Shown here: piece by piece, positions 57,669 to 64,000 of the stretch
Layout of the letters: each line of letters begins with the position of its first letter
Position numbering within the stretch: position 1 is the stretch's first letter
DNA from: CALCTE01 sp045585835
GTDB lineage: Bacteria; Bacillota; Clostridia; Oscillospirales; CAG-272
Length of the DNA stretch: 64,000 nucleotides
Reading direction: 5' to 3'
Assembly: GCA_045585835.1 (NCBI GenBank)
Contig: JAZMZG010000017.1
Span: 124,001-188,000 of the forward strand
Notes under the pieces: model-generated
Seen by the model: only the letters and a program-made list of their open reading frames with translations
The model's database searches: none
What the model was told of the DNA's origin: nothing
Made by a program: the position numbers and the translations under genes

Positions 57669-58549
57669 TTGCGCTCACCTCCCGACGTAAGCTCTCTTGC
57701 AAGAGCGTCAACGGTAAAAATGCCGTCGGAAATATTCATTCCCTTTTCTTTAAGCATTTTCGCAAGCTTCGTTATCTGCGGTACGTTGAGTCCCCACTCA
57801 ATAAGCTCTTTTGAGTGTGAAAAGACCTCGGCAACCGTACCGTAAAGCTTAAGTTTTCCATCCTTTAACACTACAAGGTCGTCACAGTATTTTGCCATAT
57901 CCTCCATACTGTGAGAAATTATTATAAGGCTTGCGCCTTTTTCCTTATTATATCTCACGAGTCCCGAAAGTATCTCTTCTCTGCCCGTGGGGTCAAGACC
58001 CGCCGCAGGCTCGTCAAGCACGAGTGTGTCGGGTGCCATCGCAAGTACGCCCGCTATGGCGACTCTGCGCTTTTGTCCGCCCGAAAGGTCGAAGGGGGAT
58101 CTATCCATTACGGCTTCGTCAAGCCCCGTAAACTCGGCTGCTTCCTTAACGAGCTTTGCTATTTCTTCTTCGCCCTTCCCCATATTTTTCGGACCGTATG
58201 CTATATCCGCTCTGACGCTCTCCTCAAAAAGCTGATATTCGGGGTACTGAAAAACAAGGCCTACTTCAAATCGGAGCCGTCCTATCTCCTTTTTGTTTTC
58301 CCAAATATCCTTGCCGTTATGAAGTATCTGCCCCTCTTGGCATTTTGTAAGTCCGTTTAATAGCATCGCAAGCGTGCTCTTTCCCGAGCCCGTATGCCCC
58401 ATTATTCCCGTTATGCGTCCTTTTTTAAAGCCGACGCTGACGTGCGAAAGAGCGAGCTTTTCGTGAGGCGTGCCCTTATCGTAATAATAAGTCACGTCTT
58501 TAAGCTCTATGGCATTGTTTATCTTTTCGGCGTCCACTTTATTCTCCAA
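57665..58549 (-). CDS. ecfA2: ECF transporter ATPase EcfA2
   Basis: A 294-residue ABC ATPase. Walker A GHTGSGKSTLAMLL, Q-loop VFQYPEYQLFEE, signature DLSGGQKRRVAIAGVLAM, Walker B TLVLDEPAAGLDP, and switch His in IIISHSMED. QYPEYQLF identifies the EcfA2-type chain. It overlaps ecfA1 by 11 bases and ecfT by four. Confidence 0.94.
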   Translation of the reverse strand: MENKVDAEKINNAIELKDVTYYYDKGTPHEKLALSHVSVGFKKGRITGIMGHTGSGKSTLAMLLNGLTKCQEGQILHNGKDIWENKKEIGRLRFEVGLVFQYPEYQLFEESVRADIAYGPKNMGKGEEEIAKLVKEAAEFTGLDEAVMDRSPFDLSGGQKRRVAIAGVLAMAPDTLVLDEPAAGLDPTGREEILSGLVRYNKEKGASLIIISHSMEDMAKYCDDLVVLKDGKLKLYGTVAEVFSHSKELIEWGLNVPQITKLAKMLKEKGMNISDGIFTVDALARELTSGGERK

Positions 58550-59390
58550 TCAATACGTTGTATATGTCCTGTGCCGTTTCCTCTAAAGAAAGGCTTATCG
58601 GCAACTCTAAATTCTTCTCTCGCAGCCTGTATATAAGCTCTATATTTTGCGGAGGGCACAGTCCCGCTTTTTTGAGCAAAGGCTCGTTTGAGAACACCTC
58701 TATGGGTGTTCCGTCACTTACTATCCTTCCGTCAAGCATTACCACTGCTCTGTCCGCAAGACACGCTTCCTCCATATAATGCGTTATCATAACTACGGAA
58801 ATACCTCTTTCCTTTAGCTTTTCTACAACGGAAAGCACCTCCGCTCTGCCGTAAGGGTCAAGCATCGCCGTAGATTCATCAAGTATTATGCATTCGCTCT
58901 GCATCGCAAGTACGCCCGCTATGGCTATCCTCTGCTTTTGTCCGCCCGAAAGTCTGTGCGGCTCGGAAAGTGCGTATTCGGACATACCCACAAGCGACAA
59001 AGCTTCGTCTACTCTGCGTCTTATTTCGTCGGAGGGCACGCCTAAATTTTCGGGGCCGAAGGCAACGTCTTCCTCGCAAATAGTCGCAACGAGCTGATTG
59101 TCGGGGTTTTGAAACACCATACCGACCGCTTTCTTAACGTCAAAGTCGTGCTTTTCGTCACGGGTGTCAAATCCGTTTACGGTAACGCTTCCCTTATCGG
59201 GCAGATATATTCCGTTGCAAAGCTTGGCAAGCGTGCTCTTTCCCGAGCCGTTTTTGCCGAGTATTGCCGTAACCGTGCCTCTTTCTATCTCAAGGCTTAC
59301 GCCCGATAAGGCGGCAGGCGCCGACTCCGAGGTATCATCTGCCGCATCGTATGTGAAATATACGTCTTTTATACTGATTATACTTGACAT
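58539..59390 (-). CDS. ecfA1: ECF transporter ATPase EcfA1
   Basis: A 283-residue ABC ATPase. Walker A GKNGSGKSTLAKL, Q-loop VFQNPDNQLVAT (EcfA1-type), signature RLSGGQKQRIAIAGVLAM, Walker B CIILDESTAMLDP (Glu kept, Ser where Pro is usual) and switch His in VMITHYMEE. The start at MSSIISIKDV is chosen because AGAGAG lies before it and an in-frame codon 33 bases earlier overlaps the upstream gene's end. First of the ecfA1-A2-T trio. Confidence 0.93.
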   Translation of the reverse strand: MSSIISIKDVYFTYDAADDTSESAPAALSGVSLEIERGTVTAILGKNGSGKSTLAKLCNGIYLPDKGSVTVNGFDTRDEKHDFDVKKAVGMVFQNPDNQLVATICEEDVAFGPENLGVPSDEIRRRVDEALSLVGMSEYALSEPHRLSGGQKQRIAIAGVLAMQSECIILDESTAMLDPYGRAEVLSVVEKLKERGISVVMITHYMEEACLADRAVVMLDGRIVSDGTPIEVFSNEPLLKKAGLCPPQNIELIYRLREKNLELPISLSLEETAQDIYNVLIGE

Positions 59391-59409
59391 AAAATTCTCT
59401 CTAAAATTA

Positions 59410-60279
59410 TTATTTCCACTCAAGTCTTGCTACCGCTCCGCAAGGGAGGGCGACTTTCTTTTCCGTTATCGGAAGTCCGACCTCATCTGCAAAAAGAGTG
59501 AAGTCTTCATATCCGTTTTTTCTTGCGTTTACCGCAAGAAGCGCAGCCACCGCAGAAGCGGAAAGTCCCGTCGTGTAGCTGTTATATATGACCGCAAGAG
59601 GCTTTTTCGAAAGAAGCTTCATGCAAAGCGATACGAACTCGTCAACGTTTTCCTCAAGCTTCCACAATTCTCCCGTAGGGCCTCTTCCGTAGGAAGGCGG
59701 GTCGAGAATTATAACGTCGTAGGTGTTCTGCCTTCTTATTTCTCTTTCGATAAACTTTTTGCAATCGTCCACTATATACCTTATAGGTGCATCGGCAAGT
59801 CCCGAGAGTGCAGCATTTTCCTTTGCTTGCGCAACCATTCCTTTAGATGCGTCAATGTGGCATACGCTTGCGCCCGCCGCCGCTGCGGCAACACTTGCTC
59901 CGCCCGTATAGGCAAAGAGGTTCAATACCTTTACGCCCTTTCCCCTTTCGGAGATTATCTTTCGAAGATAATCCCAATTTGCCGCTTGCTCGGGGAAAAG
60001 TCCCGTGTGCTTAAAGCTCATCGCCTTGAGCTTGAAGCGAAGGTCTTTATAGCCTATGGTCCAACTTTCCGGAAGCGTATTCTTTGACCAGTTTCCGCCG
60101 CCCGTTTTGCTTCGGCTGTACTCGGCGTCAGCCTTCTTCCAAAGAGGACTTTGCTTTGCTCCCTTCCATATGACCTGCGGGTCGGGCCTTACAAGTATAT
60201 ATTTTCCCCATCTCTCAAGACGCTCACCGTCGGATGCGTCAATGAGCTCGTAATCATTCCACTTATCCGATAAAATCAT
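59410..60279 (-). CDS. Class I SAM-dependent methyltransferase (RlmI/PF10672-like)
   Basis: A 289-residue enzyme of the large-subunit rRNA cytosine-methyltransferase type. SAM site: VLNLFAYTGGASVAAAAAG; catalytic motif: DVIILDPPSYGRG. The N-terminal part (LRFKLKAMSFKHTGLFPEQAANW) matches the family. It lacks the PUA domain of RlmI, and the Cys catalytic residue common to rRNA m5C enzymes is not obvious, so the target is uncertain. It probably heads the ECF operon (20 bases to ecfA1). Confidence 0.83.
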   Translation of the reverse strand: MILSDKWNDYELIDASDGERLERWGKYILVRPDPQVIWKGAKQSPLWKKADAEYSRSKTGGGNWSKNTLPESWTIGYKDLRFKLKAMSFKHTGLFPEQAANWDYLRKIISERGKGVKVLNLFAYTGGASVAAAAAGASVCHIDASKGMVAQAKENAALSGLADAPIRYIVDDCKKFIEREIRRQNTYDVIILDPPSYGRGPTGELWKLEENVDEFVSLCMKLLSKKPLAVIYNSYTTGLSASAVAALLAVNARKNGYEDFTLFADEVGLPITEKKVALPCGAVARLEWK

Positions 60280-60332
60280 TTTTAACCTCTTAAATGGCCG
60301 CAGTTATACCAAAGCAGTATATTTTGCGGCGT

Positions 60333-61277
60333 TTATGTCGTTTCGCCTTGGGGCTCATCGCCGGATTCGTCACCAAGTTCGTTGCCGGGTTCGTCACCAT
60401 TTTCACCACCGGGTTCGTTACCATTTTCACCACCGGGCTCGTTATCGGGCTCGTTATCGGGCTCGTTACCGGGTTCGTCACCAAGTTCGTTGCCGGGTTC
60501 ATCATCGGGCTCGGCTTCGGGAGCGAGTATCATGTATCTGTCAAGGATATACACCTCTGTTCCATCTTCGAGCTTTACAAGCGCCCAATGAAAATTATCG
60601 TCATTCTTGCTCATCTTCAAAACGGTTATCACCGTATCTTTTTTGAGCTTTCCGTCCTTTATCCTCGTAGCTGTGTTGCATTCAGTATAAGTGTCAATAT
60701 CCGTAGTAATAACGTATTTTTGGTTTACGTCTTTCATCTCGGGTATCGTAAGTGCTTTTTCGGAAAGGTGTTCTCCGTAAATGAAATATGCCGTGCCGCT
60801 TATTTCAACTCTCCACCAACCGTTATCGGTGATGCCCGTTCTTTTTAATACGGTTCCCCACTCTACGCATCTTATTATCTGCGCTTCGGTCGAAGGTGCC
60901 GTGCGCACGTTCACTCTGCAAGTGGCGTATACAGTCTTCTTGGTTTCGTCTGTATAATTAACTGTTGTTTCATCGGGCGTTTCGTCGGGTGTTTCGTCGG
61001 GTGTTTCGTTCGGTGTTTCGTCGGGTGTTTCGTCGGGTGTTTCGTTCGGCGTTTCGTTGGGTGTTTCGTTCGGCGTTTCGTCGGGTGTTTCGTCGGGTGT
61101 TTCGTCCGGCGTTTCGTCGGGTGTTTCGTTCGGCGTTTCGTTCGGCGTTTCGTCGGGTATCACGTCTGCAGAGGAATCCTTATCGTCGCTTTCCGTGATT
61201 TTCACAATCTTCGCCTGACAAGAACAAACGACCAAGCATATTAACAACATAAATACCAAAACTGTAAGTTTCTTCAT
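60333..61277 (-). CDS. Lipoprotein with DETP repeat stalk and SH3-like domains
   Basis: A 314-residue protein. The signal peptide and lipobox end at CLVVCSCQAK. A run of 17 DETP/NETP units forms an acidic stalk, then an SH3b domain (CRVNVRTAPSTEAQIIRCVEWGTVL-like residues, WWRVEISGTAYFIYGEHL) and a second SH3-like segment. The C-terminal 60 residues are another acidic low-complexity tail (DEPGNE/GGENG units). SH3b domains often bind peptidoglycan, so a cell-wall-facing role is likely. No enzyme domain is present. Confidence 0.8.
   Translation of the reverse strand: MKKLTVLVFMLLICLVVCSCQAKIVKITESDDKDSSADVIPDETPNETPNETPDETPDETPDETPDETPNETPNETPNETPDETPDETPNETPDETPDETPDETTVNYTDETKKTVYATCRVNVRTAPSTEAQIIRCVEWGTVLKRTGITDNGWWRVEISGTAYFIYGEHLSEKALTIPEMKDVNQKYVITTDIDTYTECNTATRIKDGKLKKDTVITVLKMSKNDDNFHWALVKLEDGTEVYILDRYMILAPEAEPDDEPGNELGDEPGNEPDNEPDNEPGGENGNEPGGENGDEPGNELGDESGDEPQGETT
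60964..61155 (-). repeat. 12-base tandem repeat encoding DETP/NETP units
   Basis: About 16 copies of a 12-base unit (on the plus strand GTTTCGTCGGGT with GTTTCGTTCGGT/C variants) inside the SH3 lipoprotein gene. Each unit keeps frame, so copy number can vary without breaking the protein. A looser set of 12-15 base units (60345-60530) encodes the tail. Confidence 0.9.
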
Positions 61278-61292
61278 TACGGTTCTCCTTAT

Positions 61293-62336
61293 CTACACAT
61301 CAAATCTGTTTTGTTCCGAGTGCGTATCGGGGTTGTACTTATATCCGAGATGCTCGTAAGCAAGTGCAGTTGCAAGTCTTCCTCTCGGAGTTCTGCTTAA
61401 AAAGCCTATCTGCAATAAATAAGGCTCGTATACGTCCTCTAAGGTCACGGTCTCCTCGCCTATCGTTGCCGAAAGCGTTTCGATTCCCACGGGGCCGCCC
61501 TTATAGACCTTTATTATGGTCTCGAGCATTCTTCTGTCCGTTCTGTCAAGACCGAGCTCATCTATCTCCATCATTCGAAGGCATTTGTCTGCTATTTCCG
61601 CATCTATTATGCCGTTTCCGATAACCTGCGCATAATCTCTGACGCGGCGCAAAAGACGGTTTGCGATTCTCGGCGTACCTCTTGAGCGAGATGCTATCTC
61701 CAATGCGCCGTCACGGTCTATGCCCACGTTAAGTATACCCGCAGAGCGTGTTACTATTTTCGCAAGCTCCTCTACCGTATAAAGCTCAAGTCGAAGTATC
61801 ATACCGAAGCGGTCACGCAAGGGAGACGTGAGCTGTCCTGCTCTCGTAGTTGCGCCTATAAGAGTAAAATGCTTCAAATCAAGGCGTATGCTTCTTGCCG
61901 AAGGGCCTTTTCCCAAAATAATGTCAAGGGCAAAATCCTCCAATGCGGGATAGAGTATCTCTTCAACGCTTCTCTGAAGGTGGTGTATTTCGTCGATAAA
62001 CATAACGTCGCCTTCGTTGAGGTTGGTTAAAAGCGCCGCAAGGTCGCCCGGCTTTTCAATAGCGGGACCTGAGGTTATACGGAAATTTACGCCCATTTCC
62101 TCTGCAATAATTCCCGCAAGCGTGGTCTTACCGAGTCCGGGAGGGCCGTATAAAAGCACATGGTCAAGGCTGTCTCCTCTCGTCTTTGCAGCTTCAATGG
62201 CTATTTTCAGTTGTTCTTTGGCGAGTTCTTGACCTACGTATTCGTCAAACCTTTTCGGTCTTAACGAAAATTCGTTTTCGCTGTCCTCCGAAGTAAGAGA
62301 AGAGCTAATTACTCTGTCGCTTGAAAATTCGTCCAT
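61293..62336 (-). CDS. ruvB: Holliday junction branch migration ATPase RuvB
   Basis: A 347-residue AAA+ motor. Walker A LLYGPPGLGKTTLAGII, Walker B MFIDEIHHLQRS, sensor/arginine-finger region LIGATTRAGQLTSPLRDRFG, and a C-terminal winged helix ending FLSRTPRGRLATALAYEH. The start at 62336 is preferred (spacing of seven bases from GGAGG); an ATG one codon earlier also exists, and both overlap the gph stop. It is separated from ruvC-ruvA by 14 kb and on the other strand. Confidence 0.95.
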   Translation of the reverse strand: MDEFSSDRVISSSLTSEDSENEFSLRPKRFDEYVGQELAKEQLKIAIEAAKTRGDSLDHVLLYGPPGLGKTTLAGIIAEEMGVNFRITSGPAIEKPGDLAALLTNLNEGDVMFIDEIHHLQRSVEEILYPALEDFALDIILGKGPSARSIRLDLKHFTLIGATTRAGQLTSPLRDRFGMILRLELYTVEELAKIVTRSAGILNVGIDRDGALEIASRSRGTPRIANRLLRRVRDYAQVIGNGIIDAEIADKCLRMMEIDELGLDRTDRRMLETIIKVYKGGPVGIETLSATIGEETVTLEDVYEPYLLQIGFLSRTPRGRLATALAYEHLGYKYNPDTHSEQNRFDV

Positions 62337-63004
62337 CATATCTCCTCCGTTATTATGTCGTAAAGCTCTGCGGCATCGTATGCTATAACGTCTGCTCCCG
62401 TACCCAAAAGCAACTCGGGCGGTCTGTAGCCCCAAGCAACTCCTATACAGTAAAATCCCGCATTTTTGGCGGTCAGCACGTCTACGTTCGAATCGCCAAC
62501 ATATGCAACTTTAGCCTTATCGGTAACGCCTAAGCTCTCCATCATAAGATACGCTCCCGCAGGGTCGGGCTTTACGGCAATACCCTTACACTCGCCTCTT
62601 GCACAGTCGATAAGCTCTTTGTCGAACTTACACTCGCAAAGCTGTTTTACAAAGAAATCGAGCTTGTTTGAAAAAACGCCTATTTTATAGCCCTCCGCTT
62701 TGAGCTTTTTCAAAAGCTCCGTTATTCCTTCAAAAGGCGCCGTCTTATCCGCATAGCAAATATCGTATTTATCGCTGAAGCTCTGTCTTGCTTTTTCGTG
62801 ATCGTAGCTGTCTTTTACACCTATAGCCTCAGCGGCGCTTTTTATCAAATGGTCAACACCGAAATTTATTCCCGCAAGAGTCTGCTGTCTTGAAAATTCC
62901 TTTTCGCTTATACCAAAAGCATATGCCACAGCAGTGCGCAAATCCTCTATCGTATCAAGGAGCGTGCCGTCAAGATCAAAAATTACCGTATCAAAGCGTT
63001 TCAT
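62336..63004 (-). CDS. gph: HAD-superfamily phosphatase, phosphoglycolate phosphatase-like
   Basis: A 222-residue HAD hydrolase. Motif I FDLDGTLLDTIEDL (nucleophile Asp), motif II GVFSNKLD, motif III Lys in AVKPDPAG and motif IV AYVGDSNVDVLTAKNAG. The Gph/PGP type is the best match, a common repair partner for 2-phosphoglycolate, although other small phosphates cannot be excluded. It overlaps ruvB by one to four bases. Confidence 0.85.
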   Translation of the reverse strand: MKRFDTVIFDLDGTLLDTIEDLRTAVAYAFGISEKEFSRQQTLAGINFGVDHLIKSAAEAIGVKDSYDHEKARQSFSDKYDICYADKTAPFEGITELLKKLKAEGYKIGVFSNKLDFFVKQLCECKFDKELIDCARGECKGIAVKPDPAGAYLMMESLGVTDKAKVAYVGDSNVDVLTAKNAGFYCIGVAWGYRPPELLLGTGADVIAYDAAELYDIITEEI

Positions 63005-63069
63005 CGCAATCTCCGTAAATATATATTAAATCATTGTATTATATCATATATTTTCAATAAATGCAAATA

Positions 63070-63113
63070 AAAAAACCGCTTCTTTTGAAAAATATCAAAG
63101 AAAACGGTTTTTT
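63070..63113 (-). terminator. Terminator of the solute-binding protein gene
   Basis: A long imperfect hairpin (outer AAAAACCG/CGGTTTTT, inner TTCTTTTGA/TCAAAGAA) with a T-rich tail on the minus strand. Confidence 0.75.
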
Positions 63114-63124
63114 GTTTTATCGTG

Positions 63125-64000
63125 TCAGTTAGCTTTGGAGAGCGCCGAGTCGTACAACGAATTGAAATGGCTCTCCGCCTTGCCTTTTCTGCCCGCAACA
63201 AAGCTCGAAAGGTCAGTCGAGCCTTTTGGGAGCAAGGTGCGGAGAAGACTCGAATATCCCACACCCCAACCGTCATAAATATATCCGAAATCGAAGTATA
63301 CGTTCGGGAAGATATATTTTTCAAGCATCTCAAGGCTCTCAAGATCTCTTGTTCCGCTTCCGAAGAGCTGCTGTTCTACGACTGCGGGATAAACCATTCT
63401 GTAGGAATAATACGCCATCGTTTCAAGTATGACGCTCGTTCTTTCGGGGTCTTCATTGTCAATCGGAACGCATATGGTAAGGTGCCAAGGGTCTACCCAC
63501 GAGCCGTATTGCTCTTGGTTTTCGTCAAATTTGGGGAGGGGTATAATTCCGAAATTTACACCGTACTCTCGGAGCGCTATAGCGTCGCTTGCGGACGCCA
63601 CTCTAAACAAGACGCGTCCTTCCGCAAAAGCATCGAGATACTCCTTGCGTTCAACGTCCATTTTATGTATAACGCCTCTTGAGCCCGTATTGAAAAGAGT
63701 GTTGAGCTTTTGTACGATGCTTGCCATTCTCGGTGTGTTGACAAGATAGGTCGGTGCATCGTTTTCTCCTTTTTCAACCGTGCTTTGTCTGAAAGCTCCG
63801 TACCAAAAATTTATATACGAATGGTCGTTTGACGTCACCGCTATCAAATCTTCCCCGTCGTAAATTCCGTCGCCGTTGAGGTCTTGCGAAAAATTCTTCG
63901 TAAGCTCCGTCATCTTATCGACCGTCCACTCGCCGTCCCTTACGAGCTGATATAAATCGGGCAGCTCGTATTCGTTTGCAAGGTCCTTATTAAACAAAAT
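63125..64000 (-). CDS. Extracellular solute-binding protein, family 1 (5' end outside the window)
   Basis: The last 291 residues of a carbohydrate ABC-transporter binding protein. The frame is open to the window edge (LFNKDLANEYELPDLYQLV), so the N-terminal signal peptide is missing. Family features: VRDGEWTVDKMTELTK, DLNGDGIYDGEDLIA (calcium-loop-like), FAEGRVLFRVASASDA and FGIIPLPKFDENQEQYGSWVDPWHL. Ends with a charged helix; a terminator follows. Confidence 0.85.
   Translation of the reverse strand: MLFNKDLANEYELPDLYQLVRDGEWTVDKMTELTKNFSQDLNGDGIYDGEDLIAVTSNDHSYINFWYGAFRQSTVEKGENDAPTYLVNTPRMASIVQKLNTLFNTGSRGVIHKMDVERKEYLDAFAEGRVLFRVASASDAIALREYGVNFGIIPLPKFDENQEQYGSWVDPWHLTICVPIDNEDPERTSVILETMAYYSYRMVYPAVVEQQLFGSGTRDLESLEMLEKYIFPNVYFDFGYIYDGWGVGYSSLLRTLLPKGSTDLSSFVAGRKGKAESHFNSLYDSALSKAN

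Noticed and set aside
59164..60087. 307-codon plus-strand ORF across ecfA1 and the methyltransferase gene
   Set aside because: It spans two real minus-strand genes with intact motifs and has no start signal.
60290..60505. 71-codon minus-strand ORF rich in NPVTSP units
   Set aside because: It is a frame shadow of the low-complexity tail of the SH3 lipoprotein; repetitive DNA leaves all frames open.
60964..61155. Possible CRISPR-like array
   Set aside because: The 12-base units are contiguous with no spacers and encode an in-frame peptide repeat.

Overview
The window comes from a low-to-mid GC, spore-forming member of the Bacillota, most likely a gut or rumen Clostridia (Oscillospiraceae/Lachnospiraceae-like). 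The evidence is SpoVT, SpoIVB and an unlisted 27-residue SpoVM, a six-gene Rnf complex, group II ECF vitamin transport, lipoproteins, a dockerin-tailed protein, and sigma-A promoters with near-consensus -35/-10 boxes. UGA is used as a normal stop. There is no phage, IS, CRISPR array or rRNA; one tRNA-Leu(GAG) is present. Most of the window is chromosomal core, with accessory surface and catabolic genes between.

Layout. 1-4.2 kb: a cut-off Fur-family regulator coupled to MTA/SAH nucleosidase, type III pantothenate kinase plus an ECF S component (probably pantothenate), a TIGR04076 protein and an M20 peptidase. 4.3-9 kb: an AbgB-like amidohydrolase, a zinc alcohol dehydrogenase with a consensus promoter, and a 630-residue CvpA-like membrane protein. 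9-15.4 kb: a catabolic island in which an AraC regulator faces an AtuA-DUF4387-two-subunit class I hydro-lyase operon, with a second M20 peptidase and a LysR regulator behind it. 15.4-22 kb: sporulation and housekeeping genes (spoVT behind a possible RNA switch, trmO, a GH3 enzyme, cyclophilin, spoVM, spoIVB). 22-33.2 kb: a surface and acyl-transfer region with a 2349-residue protein of ten tandem domains, an esterase-acyltransferase fusion with DUF6320, and an LRR-dockerin protein. 33.2-46 kb: a lipoprotein, a VTT protein, an obg operon, an SAH deaminase/SAH hydrolase pair, ricT-holB, trmN6-rsmI-mntP and a frameshifted EamA permease. 46-54.3 kb: a long apparent operon of a tiny peptide, ruvC, ruvA, rnfCDGEAB, a small membrane protein and gltX. 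54.4-64 kb, all minus strand: HtrA with an orphan response regulator, the ECF ATPase/T module, a methyltransferase, an SH3 lipoprotein, gph-ruvB and a cut-off sugar-binding protein.

How they work together. The AraC gene has two 21-bp-spaced direct repeats just upstream of the atuA promoter, so it probably controls that pathway. The ECF S component at 1 kb could use the ATPase/T module at 57-59 kb. SAH can be removed by two routes: the nucleosidase at the left end and the deaminase plus SAH/S-inosylhomocysteine hydrolase pair at 38-40 kb.

The most notable sequence-level observations are: a probable AUU start codon on the second M20 peptidase, whose only upstream ATG lies inside its own -10 box; an apparent ACG start for holB; mutually exclusive hairpins over the spoVT ribosome-binding site; a response regulator with Glu at the phospho-acceptor position; a TAATG-coupled 24-residue peptide before ruvC; and the uncharacterised AtuA/DUF4387/hydro-lyase operon. 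Several unusual starts and one frameshift could partly reflect assembly errors; this is said where it applies.
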